DNA of 64,000 bases from Chamaecrista fasciculata (GCA_003254925.1 QANZ01017969.1:1-64000); one strand, 5' to 3'; positions 13,135 through 25,134 are shown, counted from the first letter of the stretch. Translations and numbers: made by a program. The notes: generated from the sequence alone by a model not told the origin.

Positions 13135-13635
13135 CCTAAAAGGTCATTTTGGTCCTAAATGTATTCCTTTATGTTCATTTATGGTTCAAAATGCTCACAT
13201 TGGTCCTAAAAGTTTTATTTTGATCTCAAACTATTAAATTTGGACATATTTTTCTCGTTTTAAATTCGAATGTGACGAGTTCAGAGCTATGTAATATTGT
13301 TCTCAAAGAGTACTTTCTCTATCTAGTTGAGGCTATTAACGAACAAGATCAAATCGGTCCTGGAAGTAGAAACTATTCATTTCACGGTAAAACATGAAAA
13401 ATTGATCATATATCTCTCATTTCAAGTTTGAATATGACGAATTCAAAGTTACGAGTTACTCTTAATAAGTCATTTGAACTTGAAATGAGAGACAAGAGAA
13501 ATATGACCAAATTCAATAGTTTGGGACCGAAATGAAATATTTTGCTAACATTTAAGACCAACTTGAACATTTTGAAACATAAAGGACCAAAATGAATATT
13601 AAGACATAAATTTATGACCAAAATGACCCTTTACC
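13135..13635. mobile_element. Palindromic MITE with GGTCATTTTGG ends
   Basis: The arms start CCTAAAAGGTCATTTTGG and end CCAAAATGACCCTTTACC. Internal phrases such as CATTTATGGTTC and TCTCATTTCAAGTT also occur inverted. A direct repeat TTTAATTTTT of about 10 bp flanks it (13125-13134 and 13636-13645), consistent with a 9-10 bp target duplication. Confidence 0.65.
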
Positions 13636-13639
13636 TTTA

Positions 13640-14017
13640 ATTTTTAACTTTTGAAACTAGAGAAATAGATAATACATATAGCCATTATATCCCTCACTCT
13701 TTCTTATTCTCCTCTTTAATCTCTATCCAAAAATACTTTTGAATTAATCAAGTTTGTTAATGGCATGCATAGTCAGTTTGTTCAAAATGCAGTATCCGAA
13801 ATGCCCCAAAAAAAAAAGTATCCGAGATGCCCCATTTTGAAATAATGTATAATAGTATCAATTATGCATAGAATAGTCTATCAAACATAATATAGTGTAT
13901 CAATAAGTTTAAAAGGTTGTCTTACTTAATACATTATTTTTCTTTTAAGATATGCGATATGTTTCTAGCTCCCATCAAACTTATGTTGGTAACATTACCA
14001 TTAGTGTTGTTGAGTTT

Positions 14018-14048
<31 letters not shown>

Positions 14049-14716
14049 CAGCCACTAGTTATTTCACCATGTTGCCAAACTTGAAACCTGCTGGCTCAAA
14101 AGATAGTAGAGACGTGCCCATTTATATTTGTCACTTGTGTGTTTCTCATTGAAAAACAATGCCCCAAAGAAAGCACATCCACATCTTTAATATATAGTAA
14201 AAATTTTCAATAAAGAAGTTATAACCCAATAGGAAAAACCTAAGATGTTTATGGATAAATTATTGGTTTGGATCCATATATAAATATAATATTATAAAAT
14301 AAAGTTTCTAGTTTTCCCGAGAATGATTAAGAGGGGATTCTCCAAGTACATAAATATAATGAAGCACATCAAGTGGTATATGTATAATTATTAAATTAAT
14401 GCACCAACAATAAGCCAATTCATAAGTGACACCAAAATTCAAATACCATATGGCACGCCATTATTATTATGTGTTTTAAATAATGCGCAAAATACTGTTC
14501 TTCATCATCCTTGTCTTTGAACCTAACACAGAATAAAGTGGCGTAAGCATGCATATATCTATATGTCAACCTCCAAGCTTTTGCCTTCTCCACTACTACT
14601 TAACTTGTTAATTTCCCCCCATAATCCCATGTTAATCCAATCACAACAACGTTAATTAATTCATTTAACAGATAATTATCATCATCTTAATCATCTCCTT
14701 CAACCTTACCAATCAT

Positions 14717-14751
<35 letters not shown>

Positions 14752-16149
14752 GCTTCAATACAATGGTCATCTTCTAAATAATGCATTATAAGTAATTAAT
14801 TGTATATATATAGTTCTAATTGTAACATATGTATGTGTGTGTATATATGTACCACTTTATAATTTTGACTATTCAACATGTTTTTGACCTAGTATTTTCT
14901 TCATAATTCAAGATGGATCATTTTCTTTTGTGCCTTATATATAGTGGGAGATTGGGTTCTAGCTAGACTAGTCATTTCTGGATTGAAGGAAAAAAATTTC
15001 CAAGTGCTACTTGTGTGTGGCCCAAAAGGGTGTCTTTATTACTCTTTAGTTTCAGAGTTTGAATATATATATATATAATTAGTTACTTTTAGTATATGAA
15101 TACTTTAAAAATGTCAAGAAAAATAGAAGAAACATAAGCGAAAAAACTAGCTAGCTAGCGCATGCATGCATAAGAACGAATTGAAAATTTTATGATTTCA
15201 TTACATTTTTCTCTTTTGAATAATATTGAATAATACTTTGAATAATATCTGAGATTATTGGAGAGAAAATATCATTTTGTGAGGGAAAAGTGTAAGCCAC
15301 ACATTGGAAGAAAGTGAGAAAGAAAAAAGAAGCTTAGAAGAAGAAGAAGAAATTAAATTAAGGTCTTGAGAGGCAATGAGTGTCTTTTTGATTGGAAATG
15401 GAGACATCTGAGGCCTACTGAGTTTCCCATTTATGAATATTGGAGGGAAGCAACTCTCACTTTCTCTCTCTTTCTCTCACTTTCTCTCACTTTCTCTCTC
15501 TTTCCTAAACCCCATGAACAAAGTATATCCACATTATGAGGCTTCTCTACAATTCTTGCTTTAGATTTTTAACGTCTAGTCTTTGTGATGCGTTGTCACT
15601 ACGTACACTAGTCTTTATTATAATCACCTCCCTCAACTATATAACCATTTAGCAAGGTGGGACTTAATTCACACAAACAACAAAATTAGAGAGAGAAAGA
15701 GAAAGAAAAAAAAGTAAAGAAATGACAATTGTGGAATTTGTTGTCAGCGTAGAATTATGACTTTTTTTTTTTTCTTTATTTAAGAAAGGTTTTATTATGA
15801 CTTAATTATTGAATTAAAATCCCTATTTAATTATTCATGTATCTAGCCTACCCAAAAAAATATCTTTTATTTTGGTAAGTCACAAAAAAGAAAGAACATT
15901 ATTTTATACATTGCTAATAATTTTCATACCAATATCTTGCTGCCATGGGGTCCAGAATGGGTAATATTAATTTAAAAAAATAAAATAATTTGGCCATTTA
16001 CTTTGAGACAACAAATTAGGTAAAATTATTGGGGCCTAGAAAATGAAAGAGAGGAAATTGTTTGAGCGAGAAACCAATCTTTTTTGTGCTATAATTGATC
16101 CACTGTTGATTCAATTGACAGTGGCTGATGAAAGCATCTTGTTTGAATA

Positions 16150-16180
<31 letters not shown>

Positions 16181-16304
16181 TAAATAAAGTACTGTCCTTT
16201 TTCTTGATTACATATAATTAACAAATCACCACAGCATCATTAGTTCTATGTTAGTGTGTTTGTTTGTTTAAGGAATGTTTAATTTAATCTATATTAAAAA
16301 TTTC
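13640..16304. other. Gene-less stretch with CT microsatellite
   Basis: A (CT)n tract lies at about 14718-14750, a CTCT-rich block at 15461-15503, an ATT repeat near 14020-14042 and TA tracts at about 16149-16172. I scanned for conserved miRNA sequences and obvious exons and found none. Confidence 0.4.
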
Positions 16305-16555
16305 GAGTAAACTAAAATTGTGGCCTCTAAAAGATTGTTGAGCTGAAGCTGACAACTACTCAATCCCTAAAGGATCAAAATAGTTTATTTATCAGTTTTT
16401 TTTATGGACTAAATAATATACTGTTTTAATCTTTCAGAGATTAAAATAGTTAGTATACCGTTTTAATTTTTCAAGGACTAAATGTGTATTTTAATTTTTT
16501 AGGGACTGAGTTGTCAGCTCAGTAATCTTTCAGGGGCTAAATTGTTAATTTACTC
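16305..16555. mobile_element. Small MITE, GAGTAAACT family
   Basis: This 251-bp element has termini GAGTAAACTAAAATTG and AATTGTTAATTTACTC. Internal CAATCCCTAAAGGATC and TTTAGGGACTGAGTTG motifs are inverted to one another. It is very similar to the element at 17953-18219. The flanks (AAAAATTTC and AAAAAAATA) are only a weak candidate target duplication. Confidence 0.7.
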
Positions 16556-17157
16556 AAAAAAATAATTGCAGTATGGAGAGACCAAACTTTGCTGATATGT
16601 GCTTGTCACAAGCTGTAGATTCAAAGTCTGAAGAAGTTTCGCAGACAATGACAATGATATATATAGGATAGGACACATGACCAAAAAAAAAAAAAAGAAA
16701 ATCAGGATTCATTTTCTAGAATCATTTGTTTATTTTAAAATGTTTAAGATTATTATATCAGGTTATCTACTTATCTATTACTTCTTCTGGAATATGCATG
16801 AACTAACTAATAAATCATCACAGTCCAAATTAAATACTCTCAAGTCTCAATTGCAGCTTCAGATGGTAAAACTAAGAAAACTCATTTTTTTTAATCGTTG
16901 AATTTATTCTAAAATTATATTTTACTTTAATTCCTAATCTTCTTTTTTATATAAGCATAGATTATATTTAGTCTCTACAGATCATATTCTTTAGACTAAT
17001 TAATTATTGGTGTTTGTAAAACAATCAGTAACCAAAAACGTTTTTCAATATTCAAAGAGTAAATCATAATTTTGTAATAAATTCAATGATCAATGATCAC
17101 TCTCTTATTGTACAAGACTATGCCTTAATTAAGCCCTAAGTCTAGCTAAGCCCCTAA
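16556..17157. other. Gene-less 3' flank of the ZIP gene
   Basis: AT-rich sequence with a poly-A tract at about 16684-16696. It probably contains the 3' UTR of the minus-strand ZIP transporter. No other gene is seen. Confidence 0.4.
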
Positions 17158-19037
17158 TTAAGCCCATTTTGCCATCAATGACATTCCTCCAGCACCTAGC
17201 AAAACTGCAACATAGGACCAAATTTGGAGTTTCAAGTTTCCTTGGAGTCTAGGTCCCATAAAATCAGAAGCCAATAACTCCACCAATGCCATATAATTCA
17301 ATAGTCCTGCAGATATAGCATTGAGAACACCCTCCACAATTAGAGAAGTTGGGCTTGTGTCACTGTAAACATTTGATAGCCCAATTCCTAAAGCAATTCC
17401 AAATGGGGTTGTCACTGAGAAGAAGAAAACCAAAATACCCTTCATCTTGTACCCATATTCAGCCTGTTACAAATTGTAAAAACACAAAACTACTTAAAGG
17501 TGTTATGAATTTTTAAATTTCAAAAAATTAATTTTAGACATAAGAACTAAACGACTCTTATATCATAATTTTTAAACAGATTCAAGATCTTAAAAATTGG
17601 TTTACTCTATTGTCAACAAATGGACCAAATAGATAATCACCTGCATTATGCAACCACCCAAGCCCATTCCTTCAAAGAGTTGATGGAAGCAGAGTGCAGC
17701 AATGAGAGGTTTGATTGTGCATGGATTTTCTGAAGCTCCCATTGATAAGCCTATCACCACTGAGTGTACCACAATCCCTAGCTCCAATACCTTCATCATC
17801 CACCACATTATTAGTATTAAGTAATATTAACTATTAAATTGTTAGAATCAATAATTTCATATATATATATATATATATATCCTTTTAGATGTTATAGTGA
17901 ATTTGGTTTTAAATAGCATACAATTTTCTTTGGTAAAAAGCAGTGGAATATAGAGTAAATTAACAATTTGGTCCTTGAAAGATCACCAAGCTGACAACTC
18001 AATCCCTGAAATATTAAAATGTACAACTTAATCCCTGAAAGATTAAAACGGTATACTAATTAGTCCTTTTAATGGATTAAATAGTATATTGTTTTAATCT
18101 TCCAGGGACTAAAAAATATACTGTTTTGATCTTTTAGGGACTAAGTTGTACATTTCAATCTTTTAGGGACTGAATTGTCAACTCGATTATCTTTTATAGA
18201 CCAAATTATTAGTTTACTCTCCCATATATATATATATATATTCCTTTTAGATGTTAAATAGCATACAAGTTACTTTAGTATACTGTCACATTATTCCAAT
18301 ATGGTAGATACTAGAAATAACAAATCCAATCAAAATACATAAAAGTTAAAACCAATTTTTGGCCAAAAAGAAAACAAATTAAAATCAATCCAGAAGCTCA
18401 AATCTCGTCTAACGTGTAATTTAATTACCTGAGCAACAACACGATACTTCAGCAATTGTTCTTCCCCATCGACGACGTCCTTCAAATTTTTGTTTCTGCC
18501 ATGTCCGTTTTCGTTTATGTTTTTGGAAGCAATTTCACGGGCTTCATCAGCATTATTATTAGATATCTTCTTCTTGAAAAAGCCAATCGAAAATGAATCC
18601 ACCATGAGAGTGAAAATAGCAGCAAGCATTGCAATAAATGTAGTGAACGGAAACTTTCGCCACGGGTTTTCCGGTAAACACTTTGATTGCAAGTCGTCGA
18701 AGGAGTCCGGCAACACGTGCATGTATCCGGTCGCCAGAATCACGCCGGAGGCAAATGCCTTCACCAAAACGAACAAGTCTTTGTCCGGCTGGAGCGCCGG
18801 CACTACGCGTGAGAAAATTGGAAGGCACACGCCGATCATGCTCGCAACTAGTATGGAGCATATTGCTATAATTTTGAACTTCATCGCTGTTGCTTTGTTG
18901 TGACAAGTCCCCTCGTATTTCGACTCGCATTCTGCGACTGCGGTCGCCGATGAAAATGATGAGGAGAGAAAGACGAAGAAGACGATAAGTGAGATGAAAT
19001 TGTAATTCGAAGACGAAGAATAAAAAGAATAAGCCAT
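17158..19037 (-). CDS. ZIP/IRT-type divalent metal transporter
   Basis: Three exons read by eye: 19037-18429, 17790-17641 and 17463-17158, all joined in phase 0. They give 354 residues, the usual ZIP length. The product should import zinc or ferrous iron across a membrane. Residues 1-33 form a signal peptide. Helices follow with [19 protein letters not shown] and ENPWRKFPF. Exon 2 carries the ZIP signature: [12 protein letters not shown] (His212-Ser213) and [13 protein letters not shown] (His239, Glu243). Exon 3 has [11 protein letters not shown] and ends [10 protein letters not shown], as in IRT1-like proteins. The cytosolic loop between helices III and IV (about 165-195) holds one GHG instead of the usual histidine-rich run. 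Intron 1 contains a MITE. A TATA box lies at 19146-19153. Whether it is closest to the IRT, ZIP1/3 or ZIP8 branch cannot be settled by eye. Confidence 0.93.
17858..18275. repeat. Direct duplication flanking the intronic MITE
   Basis: The sequence after the TA microsatellite at about 17858-17880 (CCTTTTAGATGTTA...AATAGCATACAA) reappears after the TA microsatellite at about 18224-18240, with a small deletion. The two copies flank the MITE. Confidence 0.65.
17953..18219. mobile_element. MITE in ZIP intron 1, GAGTAAACT family
   Basis: This 267-bp element has termini GAGTAAATTAACAATTTGG and CCAAATTATTAGTTTACTC. It lies entirely within the first intron of the ZIP gene. The interior resembles 16305-16555 about 1.4 kb away. 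Confidence 0.75.
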
Positions 19038-19145
19038 TGATGAAAATAGAGGTTGAAATTTTTTTTTCTAAGATAAGAATGAACAAAACACCTAATAGTG
19101 AAAGAAAATTGGAATTTTGAGTGACTGCATTGAAGTATTTTGTGA

Positions 19146-19153
19146 GTATTTAT
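19146..19153 (-). promoter_or_regulatory. TATA box of the ZIP gene
   Basis: TATAAATA on the minus strand lies about 110 bases upstream of the ZIP start codon. This fits a short 5' UTR. Confidence 0.6.
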
Positions 19154-20591
19154 AGGAAATCTTGTAGCCCTATTTGTAGGCAGTGAAGTTACTATGTTGC
19201 CCTTGTGACAATTTAAAGAGTTATGGTATTTTTTAGAATAATGTAAGGGTAGTTATGGAATGTGGACAATAGTAAGAAAACTTGTGTTGTGCGTGAGTGA
19301 TATGTGGTCCTCACAGTTTTTGTATGTGGTTTTTGCTGACGTGGCGTAAGTCGTGTACTCTTTGCTTTCGCTACAGTGTTGACGTCTCATTCCGTCCCAT
19401 GTAAGACTCTGGTATGTACAACTAGAATAGAACATAATTTTTTAAAATTAATTATTACCAAAAAAATAATAATCTCTTAAAAGTTAATTATTACTTAACT
19501 TAAAAGATCTTTTTTTATTTTAAGGTAAAAATACATGGGGTAGGGATATTTTTAAATTAGGAGTAAGTAGGGGTGTACGGGCTGGGCCGGGACGGGTTTC
19601 TGATCGGCCTGAGACCTGGCCCGGTAGAAACCCGGGCCGGGCCAATTTTTTTTTTTTAAAAAAAACTATTTATTCATTCTATATATATTTTAACTTGTAT
19701 ATATTGGTAAAACAATTAATTTTGGATCAATTTAATGATTTATTATTAATAAAGACATTTAATCTAATATTAGTACTAAAGGTAGAGCCTAAATAGATTG
19801 GATGTCTGAGTCTGCCAGTGGCCTAGGAGAGACACTAAATTTAATGCTAATTGACCAATTATGTTCCGCCACCTATGCAAAATTCTTAAAAAATTCAAAT
19901 GACATTTATGGCGACCATTAATTGTATATTAGTCACTGCTGAGTAGGATGTGTTGTAGCATGTGGTGTTGCCAAATGGCAGTCCAATCATGCCACATAAG
20001 CATGCGAAATGGCAAATTAGCATTATATAATTAATGGCAGTCCAGTCATACACTACTAAGAAAATGAATTTATTACTAATTGGCAATAACATATCGCCAC
20101 CTATGCAAAAATTTCACAAAATTTAATTTTCATCAATGTTGGTAATTAATGGTTCAGTAGTAATGTATGATTAGGATAATCAACAGCCAATCAAATGCAT
20201 TTATTTTGCAACATCATCACTATTAATTGGCCATGTAAGCAAATTTGCTGATGTGTTATCTAAAATAATAACTTTCATAATCTCCAAGCATGATTATCGC
20301 GACTAATAGCATATTACAATCAATTATCATCAATTGTTCTAATTTATAATTAAAACTAATGGTTACTATTTGGGAATGATTTGAAATTGTACATTTTTTA
20401 AAAGGAAACATATTAAATATTAATTGCTAAATTATCGCCTTTTCTATTTTCTTCATGTCGTTAACATAAATCATATTAAATGATAGTTGAATTTTGTATG
20501 ACTATAAATTAGTGGTGGTTCGTCAAATGCACCATTGACAAAAAAACATTGATCAATTAGGTTTCTTGAGTTTACCGTTTACACTCAGTCC
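19154..20591. other. Gene-less stretch with GC-rich hairpin and CACTA-like repeats
   Basis: At about 19579-19647, GGGCCGGGACGGGTTTCT faces AGAAACCCGGGCCGGGCC, an isolated GC-rich hairpin in AT-rich DNA. Near 20053, CACTACTAAGAAAATG resembles a CACTA-element terminus. The phrase CGCCACCTATGCAAAA with flanking ATTAATTG recurs at about 19867 and 20094, like subterminal repeats. A non-autonomous CACTA relic is possible but its far end was not found. Confidence 0.35.
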
Positions 20592-20925
20592 ATGGAAAAA
20601 CAATATGATGATATTTGTGCTATCTCTCCAATATGCTCTAATTGGACAATCAAGGTATACATTTGATGCTTTGTGATGCTGAGGTTTATGAGGAGTTTTT
20701 ATATACATTTGATTTATGTTTAAATCTATCATATGTTGATATACTAAAATGTTTGGTGCTTCTATAAAGCCTTTATTCGTGAAAAAAATTCAAGAATATC
20801 GACAAGGAGGGATATGTTTTTATCATCTCTCAATTTAGAATTGGTCAAAATCGTGGTTCATTCCTTCCTACTCACTCTTAATATAAGATTGTGTCGTTTT
20901 GTCTTTTGTGTTAAGGGCCTTTGGT
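20592..20925 (+). pseudogene. RPA1-like OB-fold fragment (decayed)
   Basis: From 20592 a frame reads MEKQYDDICAISPICSNW then TIKVYI before a stop. Further pieces in other frames include EVYEEF, FVKKIQEY, EGYVFIISQF and SFLPTHSQYKIV. Their order and wording resemble the plant replication protein A OB-fold type (DUF223/RPA1 N-terminal fold), where W-IKV is followed by a turn and then V-ISNF and S--PT-H-YK. At least two frame breaks and a stop make it non-functional. Such fragments commonly derive from duplicated RPA genes or Helitron cargo. The assignment is by motif memory only. Confidence 0.4.
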
Positions 20926-23900
20926 CCCTCTGATCGAATACGTTTTCAGCATTCTCAAAACTGACGATATGGCCAAGGCTGTCTTGGCATGCTTGAGTCA
21001 GCTCAATGCCTAATTTCCTTTGGGTAAACTCATTATTTCTTTCTTATATTATCCTTTAAGAAAAAGATCATGGACTCAAGTTTTTTTTTTATGTATAAAA
21101 GTATGTAAATACGCTCCCCTGTTGTAAAATTTTCAGTGAACCACAATTTATGATGATGGCACTATTGTTGATAAAATATGCCTTATCTTTTTTTTTTTAA
21201 CTTATGGTTACGTTTTTTTTCTCCTTTCTTTCACTACGGTGTGAAAATATTTAACTCAAAATTTTGACTCTCATTTTCACATGTGGAAATCTGGAGGCCT
21301 AATTGTGAAAATTGAAAGATGAGGTTTTTAATCAGACAATCAACATTTTAAACTTTTCTAGCAACTCTATTTGGGGTTGTTCATCTCATATCATTATCTA
21401 CTATTATGTGTTTTCTCTCTTTGTTTTTTCTTCAGTTTTTGGGCAGAGATTCATGACAACTCCATCTATCCTCAAGGAACTGCGTTTAGTTAATTTTTTT
21501 CATGTCCTCTCAAAGAAGCTTGCTCAATATTATAATCGCATGGCTGTAATTTGTTTGCAAGATAATATGCAGTTTTCCCTGCATCGCGTCTTTTAAACAT
21601 ATTTTATGTTGTTGACAATGTAGCTTACAAGTCCCTAACATATAGACGACAGTTTTGACTTTGAGTCTTTTTACATACCCTTTTGCATTAAGTTATTTTG
21701 ATTGTTTTGATTTGATTCAGGTATACCGTCGATCGAGTCAAGAAAGAAAAAGGTGTGGTGGATCTTCGGGAGTGGTGGATCTTCGGGAGTAGGCATTAAA
21801 TTCTAGCTTAGAGACCGTTAAAATCTCTTTATTTGTACATGATTTACAGACGGGCTTTTATACGTACTATAGGTTTATAACAGCCAAGTTATTACGAAAC
21901 TAAATAAAATTTTCCTTTTGTAACCACTAACCATAATAAATATGGTTAATTCGTTATGCTTATAGAGTTGTATATCTCAATAGCGTGTTTATATATATAT
22001 AAAGACCGTGTTTATAATTTTTTTTACATCTTTCGCACCCCTTTGTCTTTTACTTAGACAGTAAAAGAAAAGATTAATGCCCTTTGTCATAACCCCCCAA
22101 AAAAGGTCTCTTTAGTATATTTTAACAAATTATATTAAAATTGCAATACTTCAAAAGGATTAAAAATTTTCAAATTTGAGCAAGCAAGGAAAAAAATTCT
22201 ATCATTAACATTAATATCTTTAATTATTATGTTTTTGTTAAGGTTTAATATCATTCAGTATATTATTTTCGTTGGATTCAACCTTTTTTCCTTGATTATC
22301 TATTCCCATTAAGACCTTATGAACATTATCTAAAGTATTTTCTATTCAATAAAACTTACTTTTTTAAATCAATTGCCATTTAATTACTATTTTTCCATAA
22401 TAATAACATGTAATTATTTTTAAGGGTAAAATACAGGAAAGGTACCTGTGGTTTGGCCTAATCTCACTTTTATGACGTGTGGTTTCAAAAGTTGCACATT
22501 AGGTACCTGTGTGTTTCGCCGTTAAACAGAAGCAGTACTTGTGTAATTTTCCGTTAAATTTTTGACGGAAAAAGTAGTACTTGTGGTTTTAAAAGTTGCA
22601 CATTAGGTACCTGTAATTTTGCTGAAGCTTGAACTACATATTAGCTTCATATTTTGAACATTAAACGATGAAACCCAACACTCTCTTCATCTTCATCCAT
22701 CATCTTCTTCCCATAAACTCAACAAACCCTCATTTCTCATACGAATTTCAAATTCCACTCATCAAATTAAATCAGAAATCACACACACACACACACATAG
22801 ATATACATTAATCAGAAATCACCCGAATTATCATCTCCAAATTTCTCGGCGGATTTTGAAGCAATTTCAAAGATTTAGGGTTTCTAATTTGATTTGATGA
22901 AATTAGGGTTGTTGAAATTGCAGATCGAAGAGGGTTTCTGTAATACCCCAAGGTACCATGTTAGACATTAGACTTAGCATTTGACTTAAAAGTAAATTGT
23001 GTAGTTAATCTAGAAGTCCTTATGAGCTTGTGGTTAAATTTTGAGAGCAACCTGACAAAAAAATTTTATCCGTGTTTCATTTTAATTTTATCATAAGACA
23101 CTTCTGAGGAAATAATAAATTATAGATATAATATTTTTGAAAGGAAAATATATATTTGGAACCTACTATTTTCAATGAATCCAACAATATAATTTTTTTA
23201 AAAAATCTCTATTTCTAGAACTTTTGAGTTTTAGGGACTGTTTTGAAAGAATTTAAATGTTTTTGGGCAATACTATGGATCTAGCCTCTTTCTCTTTGCA
23301 TCAGAATTACTTTTTTGCCCCCCCAAATTTGGCCAAAATAGCAAAACAACCCTCCCTTCCCCACTGAATATGATATAGCGATGGGAAGCAGCAGTGTTGG
23401 AGTGAAAGTGAAAGAATTAGCGGTGGTGATAACTCCTTCGGAGGCAACTCCTTGTGGAGTCCTGACACTGTCGTCTCTGGATTCCCAAGTTTAATGGTCA
23501 AGGTTGGGCTTGGACACCGTTGACTTTGCCAATATGCTGCGACAGGTACTGTTTGTTATTGCCGGTGAAGGATCAGAGCCAAGAATGTTACTACTACTCT
23601 TTTTATATATAGATGATCATTGTCGATTGCTTTATTCTTTCTGCAATTCTTGGTAATTATTTTATTCGTGTCTTGACCTTATAGGAGAGTTAATTAGGAA
23701 GTTAGAGTTAACCAAGAATGTTAGGAGTATGAATTGTAATAACCGAGTCTGTTGTGATTAGTTGTCCTAGTCCAAGGGTCAAGCTACCCTTACATATTGA
23801 TAGGAGTGTTAATTAGACAGGTTACATACACCGAGCTAACAAAACCAGGGTAGCTTGACCCTCTCATCCCGAAAACGCGGACCTATGACGTGGGGGAGCC

Positions 23901-24783
23901 CATACTATCTGAATTGTTTTTTTTTTAATTTTTTGGTCAGGGTCAGCATACTATCTGAATGTTAAAGAACCAAACAAATTAGTCCAAGGTTGAATAACAT
24001 GTTGGGACTTTCGTTTGATGAATATGTTATTGTCCACCACCGGTAACAGAAACGGATGACGTCGGGGCCAAAAAAAATAAGGAACAGAAACGGGTGAAGA
24101 ATATTTGAATCCCAAAACATTTGATGTTTAGACCAAAAAATCTTGATGAATCTGTCCAAAAAAACAAAAACATTGAATGAATAATTTTAAACGTATTTTA
24201 AGAAACAGGTCGTATTTGGTCAATTTCTTAAAAGAAATAAATAATTGAGTGTCCAACTACTAAAATTAACATAATGGCAAAAAAAAAAAACTACTAAAAT
24301 TAACATGTATTAAAGAAGACAATTTAAAAAAATTGAATATAATAATTATACTGAGAATAAAAATAGTCTCAAAAATCATGATTTATTGTTTTTTATTACT
24401 TTTACTTTGAAGAAGAAGTTTTTTGTAACTTTTTTTGTGTGTATATTATGCGTTGTTTTCAAATATAATATGAGTTAAATTAGAATTAGATGTGTTTTTT
24501 TTTTCTGGGTTTGATTTATTGGGCAATGAGAGATGAATGAATTTGTACGAAACTAAGAACAGTGAATGGCAGTTTGTTGTTTTGTTAGAAGAAGAACAGT
24601 GAATGGCAGTTGATACTGTTTGACGGTGGATAAGTTGGTGATTTTACCGGGAATCGTCTGGATCTATAATAACGACATATGCTTCTGCAGTTGCAACTGT
24701 TACAAACTAACCTGTACCGAAACAGGCCTTCCCTCCCATCTCCGATGCTTCACTTCCCATTTTCCCCTCTTACTTCCTTCTAA
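20926..24783. other. Gene-less stretch between two gene relics
   Basis: Open frames here are short and unrecognised. At about 22425, GGGTAAAATACAGGAAAGGTACC looks like one end of a foldback related to the GGGTAAATT family, with repeats of GTTGCACATTAGGTACCTG downstream but no right end. A CA microsatellite lies at about 22779-22797. The 24557-24613 interval holds a direct repeat of AAGAACAGTGAATGGCAGTT. Confidence 0.4.
23776..23860. repeat. Perfect 15-bp inverted repeat
   Basis: GGGTCAAGCTACCCT at about 23776 is exactly complementary to AGGGTAGCTTGACCC at about 23846, with a loop of about 55 bases. Neighbouring phrases (TAGGAGTGTTAATTAG and TAGGAGAGTTAATTAG) also repeat nearby. No element ends were found. 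Confidence 0.6.
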
Positions 24784-25134
24784 TTAACTTCTCTCATCGT
24801 CGCTCACAACAAATCCGATTCCGATTCCGATGACGATGCTTTAGGCTTTCATGGCAGATTAGGGAAGAAGCGAGGGTTTGAGACTGTTCATTTTTCGGAG
24901 GGAGGTGCGTTCAGAGAATTGGCTAGGGAGATTTATGAGAGAATCGAGAGCTCGAAGCAGCAGCAGATAATGGAGTTAGAGAAGCAGAGAATGGAGTTTA
25001 CAAAGGATCTCCAATTTCAAAGAATGAATATGTTCATGGATACCCAATTGGAGGTTAAGAGGATGAAACCACCCAAATATGCATCCACCTCAGGTTTCTT
25101 CCCAAAACGTATTTTTCCTTATTCACTCTCCTAA
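24784..25134 (+). pseudogene. C-terminal fragment of a trihelix (ASIL/ENAP/VFP-type) factor
   Basis: An open frame of about 117 codons without an early ATG reads SDSDSDDDALGFHGRLGKKR, then AFRELAREIYERIESSKQQQ, then IMELEKQRMEFTKDLQFQRM. The last two parts match the C-terminal coiled coil of small trihelix transcription factors (pattern E-YERVE--K---M-ELEK-RM-F-K-LE-QRM). The N-terminal trihelix Myb-like domain is not found in about 600 bases upstream, and the first in-frame ATG is at 24919. A weak splice from about 25093 to 26120 would end the protein four codons later (GEKM). This is probably a truncated copy. Transcription of the coiled-coil part cannot be excluded. Confidence 0.55.

Noticed and set aside
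14880-15560. Possible miRNA precursor (GGATTGAAGG phrase near 14980)
   Set aside because: It does not match miR159/miR319 beyond nine bases and no opposing arm could be found.
1299-16901. Many open frames of 60-95 codons on both strands
   Set aside because: All are low-complexity or fall inside palindromic repeats. None shows a domain, splice partners or plant-like codon use.
18490-19086. Overlapping frames of 137 and 175 codons at the ZIP first exon
   Set aside because: They are shadows of the ZIP exon in other frames.
21312-21596. 94-codon plus-strand frame
   Set aside because: It matches nothing I recognise, is not continuous with the RPA-like fragment, and its composition is that of AT-rich non-coding DNA.
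22935-23300. TGTAATACCCC start resembling a long terminal repeat
   Set aside because: No matching second end, primer-binding site or internal coding region was found. A fossil LTR fragment is possible but unsupported.
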